Assembly: GCA_945878385.1 (NCBI GenBank)
Contig: CAMCTE010000013.1
Location: forward strand, 1-23,236
Length of the DNA: 23,236 bases
Direction: 5' to 3'
Origin: Azohydromonas lata NBRC 102462
GTDB taxonomy: Bacteria; Pseudomonadota; Gammaproteobacteria; Burkholderiales; Burkholderiaceae_C
A program made the position numbers and the translations under genes. The notes beneath the pieces were generated by a model, which was not told where the DNA came from, ran no database searches, and saw only the letters and a program-made list of their open reading frames with translations. Positions 16,020 through 23,236 of the stretch are shown one piece after another. The stretch's first letter is position 1. Each line of letters begins with the position of its first letter.

Positions 16020-17366
16020 ATGTACAAGCCCATCCTTTCCCTGTCCCAGATCGTCCAGATGAATGTGGGCTTCCTGGGCTTGCAGTTCAGCTTCGGGCTG
16101 CAGCAAAGCAATATGGGCCCCATCTACAGTTATCTGGGCGCCGACGAAGCCTCCCTGCCCATCCTGTCCCTGGCCGGGCCCATCACCGGCCTCTTGGTGC
16201 AGCCGATTGTGGGGGCCATGAGCGACCGCACCTCGTCCAAACTGGGCCGGCGCACGCCTTACTTCCTGATCGGCGCCATCTTGTGCTCTCTGTCCCTGTT
16301 GGCCATGCCCTACAGCAGTGCCTTGTGGATGGCGGCCAGCCTGTTGTGGATCCTGGATGCGGCCAACAATGTGACGCTCGAACCCTACCGTGCCTATGTG
16401 AGCGACCGGCTTGAAAAGGAGCAGCACTCGCTGGGTTTCCTCTGCCAGGCAGCCTTCACCGGCCTGGCCCAAACGCTGAGTTATTTGGCGCCGTCCATCC
16501 TGGTGTACTGGTTCGGCATGGACAAGGACGCGGTGGACGAGAACAACATCCCGCACATCACCAAAATCGCCTTCATGGTCGGCGCGGTGCTGTCCATCAC
16601 CACCATCCTGTTCTCGGTGCTGCGGGTCAAGGAACTGCCCCTGCCGGCCGCCGAACTGGAAAAGCTCAAGACCAAGAAGATCACCGTGGGGGAGACCTTG
16701 GCCGAAATTTGGCTGGCCATCAAGGAGATGCCCAAGCCCATGCGCCAGATGGCGGTGATGATGCTCTTCGTCTGGTACGGCTTGGCCACCTACTGGCAGT
16801 ACGTGGCCTACGCCCTGGCCCGCTCGCTGTTCAACACCAACGACCCCACCAGCGAGGGCTTTCGGGATGCGGTGTTGATCAACGGCCAGATCGGTGGCTT
16901 CTACAACGCGGTGGCCTTTGCCGGCGCCTTTGCGCTGGTGCCTTTTGCGCGCCGCTTCGGGCCGCGCCTGGTGCACACGGTGTGCATGGTGCTGGCCGGT
17001 GCAGGCGTCATGATGCTGCCCGGCATCCAAGACCGCTGGCTGCTCTTCATTCCCATGATCGGCATGGGCCTGGGCTGGGCCAGTCTGATGGGCAATCCTT
17101 ATGTGATGTTGGCCGGAACCGTGCCTCCCGAGCGGGTGGGTGTCTACATGGGCATCTTCAACATGTTCATCGTGATCCCCATGCTGATCAACGCGGCCAC
17201 GCTGCCGCTGTTCTACAACTCGTGGCTGGGCGGTGATTCGCGCAACGCAGTCATGCTGGCCGGCGCCTTGATGGTGATCGGGGGCTTGGCCACGCTGTTG
17301 GTGAAGGTGCCGACGGAGGCGGGCAACGCGCCTGCTGCCGTGCCACAGGGCACCGGCGGCCATTGA
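16020..17366 (+). CDS. MFS sugar permease, SLC45/SuxC-like (probable sucrose transporter)
   Basis: This 448-residue inner-membrane protein has many hydrophobic segments, consistent with 12 helices. The loop after helix 2 carries SDRTSSKLGRRTPYFLIGA (residues 68 onward), the MFS signature form seen in SLC45-type and bacterial sucrose/maltose permeases. The first helix starts at LSQIVQMNVGFLGLQFSFG. The start is ATG 16020 (MYKPILS), which directly precedes the first helix; the open frame upstream to 15843 lies over the operators and is not expected to be translated. No good ribosome site is visible. It is divergent from the receptor gene and shares its operators. The likely job is proton-coupled uptake of sucrose from the periplasm; the substrate is inferred from context. 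Confidence 0.9.
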   Translation: MYKPILSLSQIVQMNVGFLGLQFSFGLQQSNMGPIYSYLGADEASLPILSLAGPITGLLVQPIVGAMSDRTSSKLGRRTPYFLIGAILCSLSLLAMPYSSALWMAASLLWILDAANNVTLEPYRAYVSDRLEKEQHSLGFLCQAAFTGLAQTLSYLAPSILVYWFGMDKDAVDENNIPHITKIAFMVGAVLSITTILFSVLRVKELPLPAAELEKLKTKKITVGETLAEIWLAIKEMPKPMRQMAVMMLFVWYGLATYWQYVAYALARSLFNTNDPTSEGFRDAVLINGQIGGFYNAVAFAGAFALVPFARRFGPRLVHTVCMVLAGAGVMMLPGIQDRWLLFIPMIGMGLGWASLMGNPYVMLAGTVPPERVGVYMGIFNMFIVIPMLINAATLPLFYNSWLGGDSRNAVMLAGALMVIGGLATLLVKVPTEAGNAPAAVPQGTGGH

Positions 17367-17393
17367 GCCTGTCCGCTTGGACGGTCCATGAAG

Positions 17394-17419
17394 AAAGGGC
17401 GCCCAATGGGCGCCCTTTT
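17394..17419 (+). terminator. intrinsic terminator after the permease gene
   Basis: AAAGGGCGCCC (17394-17404) and GGGCGCCCTTT (17408-17418) pair perfectly over 11 bp with a 3-nt loop, followed by a T at 17419. It lies between convergent permease and rne genes. On the minus strand the T tail is TTTCTT, so it may also stop rne transcripts. Confidence 0.8.
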
Positions 17420-17440
17420 GCCATCACACCGGATGCCTGA

Positions 17441-20350
17441 TCAGGCCGGGTCGAAGGGCATGCGCACCTGACTGAGGTCCTTGCGTGTTTCCACCAGCAC
17501 CAGCGGGCCTTCGTCCACCACCGCACGCGGCTTGGGGTTGCGGGGCACGTGGACCGGTTTGGGCGCATTGGCGATGGCCTCCTGCGCGGCCTGAACCTTC
17601 TGCGCGTCCGAGTGCACCCACTGCAGTCCGGCTTCGAAAGCCAGTGCCTGAAGCGCGTCAATCGGCAGCACGAAGGGTTCGGCCGATCGGGACGGTGCAG
17701 GTGCAGCGGCTGGGGCGGAAGCCGGCTCGACAGCCAGAGTCTCCATCGCGGCAGCCGTTGCCGGTGCGGCGTCCGCTGACACCGGCACAGCTGTTTGCCC
17801 GAACGCCATCGAAGTTGCAGGGCCCGCTTCTGCAGGCGGGGCTACCGCTGCACCCACCGGCGCTGCTGCCGCTAGGGATTGGTCAGCTGTACCGGCCTGA
17901 GCAGTGGCTGCCACATCCGTGGTGGTCTCCGCGCCTTCCAGGCCGGTGTCCAAGCCTTGCTCGGCGCCATCACGGTTGCGGCCACGCCCACCACGGCGGC
18001 GACGGCGGCGGCCGTCTCCACCTTCACTGGCCTCAGTGCCATCCGGACCGTCCGTGCCTTCCGGGCGGTCTGCACTGCGTGCGGCTTGGTCTTGCCTTTC
18101 GAACGGTGCTGCCGGCACGCCCACGGTCGCTCCAGCCACCGCACTTGATGGCAGCGCTGTCTCGTCCATCGGCTCGGTGCGGGCTTCACTGCGGCCCTCA
18201 CTGCGGCCTTCCACACGGCCTTCACCGCGGCGCTCGCCCCGGCGGTCCCTGCGCTCGCGGCGCTCGGTGCCGCGGGTTTCGTCGCCCTCGCGGGCCACAT
18301 CCGGTGCGCCGTCGCGCCGTGCCTCGGAGCGGCGGTCCGACCGGCCTTCGCGGTTTTCTCTGCCCTCCGGCTTGGCCTTGTTGCCGTCCGCCGACTCCGC
18401 GCGGGCTTCGGTCCGTCCGTCGCGCCCATCGCGTCCTGCGCGCCGGCCTTCACCGCGTCCACCGCGGCGGCCATCGCGGCCATCCTTGCGGTCGCGGCCC
18501 GTGCCGCCCGTGCCGGCGGCAATGCCAGCCTCAGCAGCAGCGGTGGCGCTGGCGGCAGATGCCGCCGGCGCCGGTGCAGGCGCACCGCCGAAGATGCGCT
18601 TGACCCAGCCAAAGAAACCACCTGATGACGGGGCAGAGGCCGACGGCGCCGCGGCCGCCGGTGCGGCTGAGCGGACTGCCGAAGCGCTGGCCGAGGAGGC
18701 GGGTGCCGCAGCCGCCGGGGTCGGCGCGGGTGCGACCGGCGTGGGCGCCGGCTCATCACGGATCACGCCCTTGATCACCGGCTCCTGCTTGGCCTTGGCC
18801 TTCTCGCGGCGCGTCACTTCCACTTGATCCGAAGGCTCCTCGATCATCGTGTACGAGGCGCGGAACGATTCCAGGCGCGGGTCGTCGTGGCGCAGGCGCT
18901 CCAGTCGGTAGTTCGGAGTCTGCAGGTGCGGGTTGGGGATCAGCAGCACATTCACGCGCTGCTTCAACTCGATGCGCGAAATCTCCTGGCGCTTCTCGTT
19001 CAGCAGGAAACTCACCACCTCCACCGGCACCTGCACATGCACGGCTGCGGTGTTGTCCTTCATCGACTCTTCCTGCACCATGCGCAGGATCTGCAGCGCC
19101 GAGCTTTCGGTGTCGCGGATGTGGCCGGTGCCCTGGCAGCGCGGGCAGGTGATGTGCGAGCCTTCGCTGAGCGCCGGGCGCAGGCGCTGGCGCGACATCT
19201 CCAGAAGGCCGAACTTGCTGATGGTGGAGAACTGCACGCGCGCGCGGTCTTGGCGCAGCGCATCCTTGAGGCGCTGTTCCACATCGCGGCGGTTCTTGCT
19301 CTCCTCCATGTCGATGAAGTCGACGACGATCAGGCCGCCGAGGTCGCGCAGGCGCATCTGGCGCGCGATCTCATCGGCCGCTTCCAGGTTGGTGCGGGTG
19401 GCGGTCTCTTCGATGTCGCCTCCGCGCGTGGCGCGCGCGGAGTTCACGTCGATGGACACCAACGCCTCGGTGTGGTCGATCACGATGGCGCCGCCCGAGG
19501 GCAGGTTCACCGTGCGGCTGAAGGCCGTCTCGATCTGGTTCTCGATCTGGAAGCGCGAGAACAGCGGTGCGTCGTCCCGGTAGCGCTTCACGCGATGCCC
19601 CTGGTCGGGCATCACGTGGTTCATGAACTGGTGGGCCTGCTCGAAGATGTCATCGGTGTCGATCAGGATCTCGCCGATGTCCGAGGTGAAGTAGTCGCGG
19701 ATGGCGCGGATCACCAGGGAGCTTTCCTGGTAGATCAGGTAGGCACCCTTGCCCGCCTTGCCGGCTTCGTCGATGGCCGACCACAACTTCAGCATGTAGT
19801 TCAGGTCCCACTGCAGCTCGGCGGCGCTGCGGCCGATGCCGGCGGTGCGGGCGATCAGGCTCATCCCTTTCGGGTAGTCGAGCTGATCCATGTTCTCCTT
19901 GAGCTCTTCCCGGTCGTCGCCCTCGATGCGGCGGCTGACGCCACCGCCCCGAGGGTTGTTGGGCATGAGCACCAGGTAGCGGCCGGCCAGCGAGATGAAG
20001 GTGGTGAGCGCCGCACCCTTGTTGCCGCGCTCTTCCTTTTCCACCTGCACCAGCAGTTCGGTGCCGTTGGAGATGACATCCTGGATCTTGGCGTCTCGAA
20101 CCGAAACACCGGCCTTGAAATACTCCTTGCCGATCTCCTTGAAGGGCAGAAAGCCGTGGCGGTCTTCGCCGTAGTCGACGAAGCAGGCCTCCAGCGAAGG
20201 CTCCACCCGCGTGACCACGGCCTTGTAGATGTTGCCCTTGCGCTGTTCGCGCCCTTCAATTTCGGTTTCGAAGTCGAGGAGTTTCTGTCCCTCGACGATG
20301 GCCAGACGCCGCTCTTCCGGCTGCGTGGCATTGATCAGCATGCGCTTCAT
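17441..20350 (-). CDS. rne: ribonuclease E
   Basis: This 969-residue endoribonuclease is the core of the RNA degradosome and processes rRNA and tRNA. The catalytic half matches E. coli closely: S1 domain at about residues 36-120, metal-binding Asp301 in SIDVNSARATRG and Asp344 in IVVDFIDMEE, and zinc-link cysteines 402 and 405 in CPRCQGTGH. The C-terminal half, from about residue 530, is low-complexity: Ala/Pro-rich, then an Arg/Gly/Glu-rich block at about 615-725, then Ala-rich sequence. A conserved tail ends in LVLVETRKDLSQVRMPFDPA. ATG 20350 gives MKRMLINATQPEE, the family start, with GGGAG upstream; a GTG two codons earlier is less likely. E. coli RNase E controls its own mRNA through its 5' leader, and a long leader exists here too. 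Confidence 0.97.
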   Translation of the reverse strand: MKRMLINATQPEERRLAIVEGQKLLDFETEIEGREQRKGNIYKAVVTRVEPSLEACFVDYGEDRHGFLPFKEIGKEYFKAGVSVRDAKIQDVISNGTELLVQVEKEERGNKGAALTTFISLAGRYLVLMPNNPRGGGVSRRIEGDDREELKENMDQLDYPKGMSLIARTAGIGRSAAELQWDLNYMLKLWSAIDEAGKAGKGAYLIYQESSLVIRAIRDYFTSDIGEILIDTDDIFEQAHQFMNHVMPDQGHRVKRYRDDAPLFSRFQIENQIETAFSRTVNLPSGGAIVIDHTEALVSIDVNSARATRGGDIEETATRTNLEAADEIARQMRLRDLGGLIVVDFIDMEESKNRRDVEQRLKDALRQDRARVQFSTISKFGLLEMSRQRLRPALSEGSHITCPRCQGTGHIRDTESSALQILRMVQEESMKDNTAAVHVQVPVEVVSFLLNEKRQEISRIELKQRVNVLLIPNPHLQTPNYRLERLRHDDPRLESFRASYTMIEEPSDQVEVTRREKAKAKQEPVIKGVIRDEPAPTPVAPAPTPAAAAPASSASASAVRSAAPAAAAPSASAPSSGGFFGWVKRIFGGAPAPAPAASAASATAAAEAGIAAGTGGTGRDRKDGRDGRRGGRGEGRRAGRDGRDGRTEARAESADGNKAKPEGRENREGRSDRRSEARRDGAPDVAREGDETRGTERRERRDRRGERRGEGRVEGRSEGRSEARTEPMDETALPSSAVAGATVGVPAAPFERQDQAARSADRPEGTDGPDGTEASEGGDGRRRRRRGGRGRNRDGAEQGLDTGLEGAETTTDVAATAQAGTADQSLAAAAPVGAAVAPPAEAGPATSMAFGQTAVPVSADAAPATAAAMETLAVEPASAPAAAPAPSRSAEPFVLPIDALQALAFEAGLQWVHSDAQKVQAAQEAIANAPKPVHVPRNPKPRAVVDEGPLVLVETRKDLSQVRMPFDPA
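18175..18505 (-). repeat. Arg/Gly/Glu-rich repetitive segment within rne
   Basis: Codes for approximate RNase E residues 615-725, made of short repeats such as GRVEGRSEGRSEAR and RDGRDGRTEAR. Such Arg-rich blocks in RNase E bind RNA and help form degradosome condensates. The DNA is internally repetitive (the unit encoding xEGR recurs), so length variation between strains is likely. Confidence 0.6.
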
Positions 20351-21096
20351 GTGCACTCCCGCAGCATGCGCCCCGAACCCTCCCGAAGGAGGGGCCCGAC
20401 CACATGCCGCCCGCGCCGTCGCGGTGGATCAACCGGCGACGGCGATGGTGGCTCCCGTGCGCTTTGGGGGCATGCTTCGCATGACCTGCCCGCCGCGCGC
20501 GGCAACCGCTCGATGCACGAGCGACACGGAAAAACCCGAAAGGAATCGCCCTGGGCTGCGCTGCTCGGGTGGGCCTGTCGGCCTACGCCCGGGTAATCAG
20601 CAGCAGTGGGGCAGCGAGCGCCAGGAGGCCGGTGGCACCGTCAGCCGGGGGTTCATGCGTTCCACCGGTGCGCACCGTCCGGCAACGCGCATCAGGGCCG
20701 GCGTGCGAGGCCCACGGGGTGGGACTCGGAGGCAGGCAGCGCATCCAGGGGGTGGCGGGGAACCGCAGGATCGGCGGCATGGGCATCGGGCTCTTGGAGC
20801 AGGGCGCCTGCTTCATCAACTGACAAAGCAGGCAGCCGAAAACCTTGGTCGGTTGCGCAGAAGAGGGGCTGATGGCATCAACACCGCGCCGGCGCAGGGT
20901 TCTTCTGTGGTGGCTCTTCCGACGGCTGCACTGCACTGCCGGCTCACTTGGGGAGACGGCCCGCACAGCGCCTGCCGGCGTTGCATCACCCTTGTGGACT
21001 TGCGTCCGTTTGCCACGACCAGGGAAGAGGTGCCCGGGTAAACTCCCAAAAAATCAAGCACTTGCTTTCCACTCTTATACCCAACGGTACGCAGAC
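20351..21096. other. long non-coding interval between rne and rluC
   Basis: About 746 bp with no supported gene. Most of it is probably the 5' leader of rne (minus strand). Minus-strand -10 candidates are TATAAG (21079-21074, with CCGTCA 18 nt upstream) and TATAAT (21114-21109, inside rluC). A weak terminator-like element on the minus strand pairs 20570-20565 with 20539-20534 and is followed by T residues. AAGCACTTGCTT at 21056-21067 is a short palindrome. No clear rluC promoter was found. Confidence 0.5.
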
Positions 21097-22137
21097 GTGA
21101 CGGTCCCGATTATAGGCCAACCGGCCGTGCGCCAGGTGGTGGTCGATGAGGCCGGGGAAGGGCAACGGCTGGACAATTTCCTCATCCGGCACCTCAAGGG
21201 GGTGCCCAAGACCCATGTCTACCGCATCATCCGTTCTGGCGAGGTGCGGGTGAACAAGGCGCGCGCGCAGGCGGAAACCCGCCTAGCGCCTGGCGACACG
21301 GTGCGCATTCCACCCGTGCGCATGGCCCAGCCCCCAGAAACCACCGCCGGTCCTGGCGCCGCGCAACCAGCCATTTCGGGCAGCGCGCCCGTGCCAGCGC
21401 GTGAATTCCCGGTGCTGTTTGAAGACGACGCGGTGCTGGCCATTGCCAAACCGGCCGGCGTGGCCGTGCACGGCGGCTCGGGCGTGGCACACGGCGTGAT
21501 CGAGCAGTTGCGCCAAGCGCGGCCCAGCGCTCGCTTCCTTGAATTGGTGCACCGCCTGGACAAGGAAACTTCGGGCGTGCTGCTGTTGGCCAAGAAGCGC
21601 AGTGCGCTGGTGCACCTGCAAGACCAGTTCCGCCGAAGCGCCGGGCAGCAGGGCGTGCACAAGGTGTATGCGGCGCTGGTGTGGGGTCAGTGGCCGGCCC
21701 GGCAGAAGGTGGTGGACCTTGCGCTGCACAAAACTTTGGATGCTGCGGGCGAGCGCCATGTGCGGGTGGTGCAAGCCGACCACCCGGACGGGCGCCGCTC
21801 GATCTCATTGGTGCGGGTGATGCAGTCGTGGCCGGCCTGCGACGCGGTGGAGGCCCCGCACGAGGCAGTGAGCCTGCTGGATGTGACGCTCAAAACAGGG
21901 CGTACCCACCAGATTCGTGTGCACCTGTCGCACCACGGGCACGCTATCGTAGGCGACCCCAAATACGGTGATTTCAACCGCAACCGCCAGTGGGCGCGGG
22001 GTCCGCTGCGCTTTGCGCGAATGTTCCTGCACGCGCGGGAAATCGGCTTCGACCATCCCGTCAGTGGGCAGCGCTTGTCCCTGGAGGCGCCCATTCCGCA
22101 GGATTGCGCCACACTCTTGGCCCGCCTCTCCCTGTAG
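21097..22137 (+). CDS. rluC: 23S rRNA pseudouridine synthase, RluC family
   Basis: This 346-residue RluA/RluC-type enzyme converts uridines of 23S rRNA to pseudouridine (positions 955, 2504 and 2580 in E. coli). The N-terminal S4 RNA-binding domain covers about residues 22-75 (GQRLDNFLIRHLKGVPKTHV). The catalytic motif is LVHRLDKETSGVLLLAKK with Asp155, and the C-terminal LKTGRTHQIRVHLSHHGH is typical. The linker between the two domains is Pro/Ala-rich (about 75-102). The start is taken as GTG 21097 (VTVPIIGQ), because the frame upstream to 20845 has no family similarity; a ribosome site is not obvious. It is divergent from rne, the usual layout in proteobacteria. Confidence 0.93.
   Translation: MTVPIIGQPAVRQVVVDEAGEGQRLDNFLIRHLKGVPKTHVYRIIRSGEVRVNKARAQAETRLAPGDTVRIPPVRMAQPPETTAGPGAAQPAISGSAPVPAREFPVLFEDDAVLAIAKPAGVAVHGGSGVAHGVIEQLRQARPSARFLELVHRLDKETSGVLLLAKKRSALVHLQDQFRRSAGQQGVHKVYAALVWGQWPARQKVVDLALHKTLDAAGERHVRVVQADHPDGRRSISLVRVMQSWPACDAVEAPHEAVSLLDVTLKTGRTHQIRVHLSHHGHAIVGDPKYGDFNRNRQWARGPLRFARMFLHAREIGFDHPVSGQRLSLEAPIPQDCATLLARLSL
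21109..21114 (-). promoter_or_regulatory. possible -10 box for rne, inside the rluC start
   Basis: A perfect TATAAT is read on the minus strand, but no -35 match stands 16-18 nt upstream (ACCTGG or CACCTG) and no extended -10 TG is present. If used, the rne leader would be about 750 nt. Confidence 0.25.
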
Positions 22138-22184
22138 GCCTGCACCCACTGCGTGGCCCCTGTTGCCCAACCCAACCCGCTCCC

Positions 22185-22847
22185 ATGAACCGACCACAGC
22201 AATTCGACCTCATCGTCTTTGATTGGGACGGCACCCTCTTCGACTCCACCGCGCTCATCGTGCGTTGTATCCAGAACGCCTGCATCGATTTGGATGTGGC
22301 CGTGCCCAGCGCCGAACGCGCGGCCTATGTGATCGGCCTGGGCCTGCGCGATGCGCTCGAACATGCGGTGCCCGACCTGCCTGCGCAGCGCTATGGCGAA
22401 TTGGCCCAGCGCTACCGCCACCACTACATCGCCAGCCAGCACGAACTCAGCCTGTTCGAGGGCACACTGGAAATGCTGCGTGAGCTCAAGACCCGCCACC
22501 ACTGGCTGGCTGTGGCCACCGGTAAAGGGCGCCAGGGTCTGAACGAAGCGCTGGCGCATTCGGACCTTTCAGGCATGTTCGACGGCACCCGCACGGCCGA
22601 CGAGACGGCTTCGAAGCCGCACCCCCGCATGTTGCTGGAATTGATCGACCAGTTCGGTGTGCGCGCCGAGCGCACCCTGATGATCGGGGCCACCACGCAC
22701 GACCTCCAACTGGCACAAAACGCCGGTACGGCCAGCGTGGGCGTGAGCTTCGGCGCGCACGACCATGAAGCCTTCGGGCCATTCGAGCCGCGGCATGTGG
22801 CGCACTCCACCGCCGAACTGCACCGCTGGTTGCGCGAGCACGCCTGA
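22185..22847 (+). CDS. HAD-superfamily phosphatase (phosphoglycolate-phosphatase-like)
   Basis: This 220-residue hydrolase of HAD subfamily IA has the nucleophile motif FDWDGT (Asp13, Asp15), a helical cap at about residues 20-90, motif II Thr112 in VATGKGRQGL and motif III Lys144 in SKPHPRML. Motif IV reads MIGATTHDLQLA, where the family normally has GDxxxD; the first Asp is Ala169, while Asp173 is kept. The codon is GCC where GAC would give Asp. The natural substrate is not predictable. ATG 22185 is 47 nt after rluC; the open frame upstream is a shadow of rluC. A Rieske-type gene follows after 6 nt, suggesting an operon. Confidence 0.9.
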   Translation: MNRPQQFDLIVFDWDGTLFDSTALIVRCIQNACIDLDVAVPSAERAAYVIGLGLRDALEHAVPDLPAQRYGELAQRYRHHYIASQHELSLFEGTLEMLRELKTRHHWLAVATGKGRQGLNEALAHSDLSGMFDGTRTADETASKPHPRMLLELIDQFGVRAERTLMIGATTHDLQLAQNAGTASVGVSFGAHDHEAFGPFEPRHVAHSTAELHRWLREHA

Positions 22848-22853
22848 GGCGCC

Positions 22854-23236
22854 GTGTCTGACTTGAAGGCCACCGCGCAGCCGCCTTCGGGCCCATCGGC
22901 CGGGCCGGTGGACCTGTGTGCCTGCAGTGAACTGGCCGAGCGGGGACAGGCCTACAGTTTCGAGGTGCGGTGGCGCGGTGAGTTGGTGCGTGCCTTTGCG
23001 ATGCGCTTTGAGGGCCAGGTGGTCGCCTACCTCAACCGATGCGCCCATGTGCCGGCGGAGATGGATTGGAACCCTGGTGAGTTCCTCGACGCCGACCGCC
23101 GCTTCATTCTGTGTTCGATCCACGGTGCGTCCTACGACCCCCTCAACGGTCGCTGCGCCGGCGGCCCCTGTGGCCGCGGGCAGCTCGTTGCCTTGACCGT
23201 CAGGGAAGAAGACGGTCGGGTCGCTTGGTATCCTTC
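22854..23236 (+). CDS. Rieske-type [2Fe-2S] protein (3' end outside the window)
   Basis: The frame is open from GTG 22854 to the window end (127 complete codons). A Rieske centre is shown by C-x-H at residues 63-65 (RCAHVPAEMDW) and C-x2-H at 87-90 (LCSIHGASYDPLNGRC). The beta-rich sequence between and around them fits the Rieske fold. No signal or Tat peptide is seen, so it resembles soluble Rieske ferredoxin-like proteins rather than the bc1 subunit. A partner oxidoreductase is not in view. In other Burkholderiales this gene lies between the HAD phosphatase gene and a signal-peptide peptidase gene (sppA), from memory. The start has no strong ribosome site; GTG is the only start near the HAD stop. 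Confidence 0.85.
   Translation, partial: MSDLKATAQPPSGPSAGPVDLCACSELAERGQAYSFEVRWRGELVRAFAMRFEGQVVAYLNRCAHVPAEMDWNPGEFLDADRRFILCSIHGASYDPLNGRCAGGPCGRGQLVALTVREEDGRVAWYP

Noticed and set aside
18824..20596. 590-residue frame antisense to rne
   Set aside because: Overlaps the conserved catalytic half of RNase E and has no family features.
20845..21096. 84-codon in-frame extension of rluC
   Set aside because: Arg/Leu/Cys-rich with no similarity to the S4-domain start; it appears to be chance open frame in the rne leader.

Overview
The window looks like a chromosomal segment of a high-GC betaproteobacterium of the order Burkholderiales, probably near the Comamonadaceae/Leptothrix-Ideonella-Roseateles group. 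The basis is gene order (lepA-lepB-rnc-era-recO-pdxJ-acpS-nagZ, and rne facing rluC-HAD phosphatase-Rieske) and the look of the proteins; the family placement is inference.

Region 1 (1-7839, + strand) is a dense housekeeping operon: LepA/EF4, signal peptidase I, RNase III, Era, RecO, PdxJ, AcpS and NagZ. Several genes overlap by stop/start codons (TGATG, ATGA, GTGA). The lepA start lies 5 nt after a terminator-like hairpin with eight T residues. The rnc-era junction is built from five 11-bp imperfect repeats.

Region 2 (7836-17419) is an accessory sucrose-use locus resembling the Xanthomonas sux locus. It encodes a LacI-family regulator (its start overlaps the nagZ stop), a PfkB-family fructokinase, an exported TPR protein of the type found in TonB/ExbBD operons, a cytosolic amylosucrase-family GH13 enzyme, a divergent TonB-dependent outer-membrane receptor and an MFS/SLC45-like sugar permease. 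Five CG-centred palindromes of the type TGCAATCGTTTGCA lie before the fructokinase, before the TPR-amylosucrase pair and in the receptor/permease intergenic region, so the locus looks like one regulon. Inferred route: sucrose crosses the outer membrane by the receptor and the inner membrane by the permease, the GH13 enzyme splits it into a glucosyl part and fructose, and the kinase phosphorylates the fructose.

Region 3 (17420-23236) returns to core genes: rne (minus strand) with about 750 nt of non-coding DNA upstream, then rluC, a HAD phosphatase with an altered motif IV, and a Rieske-type [2Fe-2S] protein cut by the window edge. I see no tRNA, rRNA, CRISPR array, insertion sequence or phage gene.
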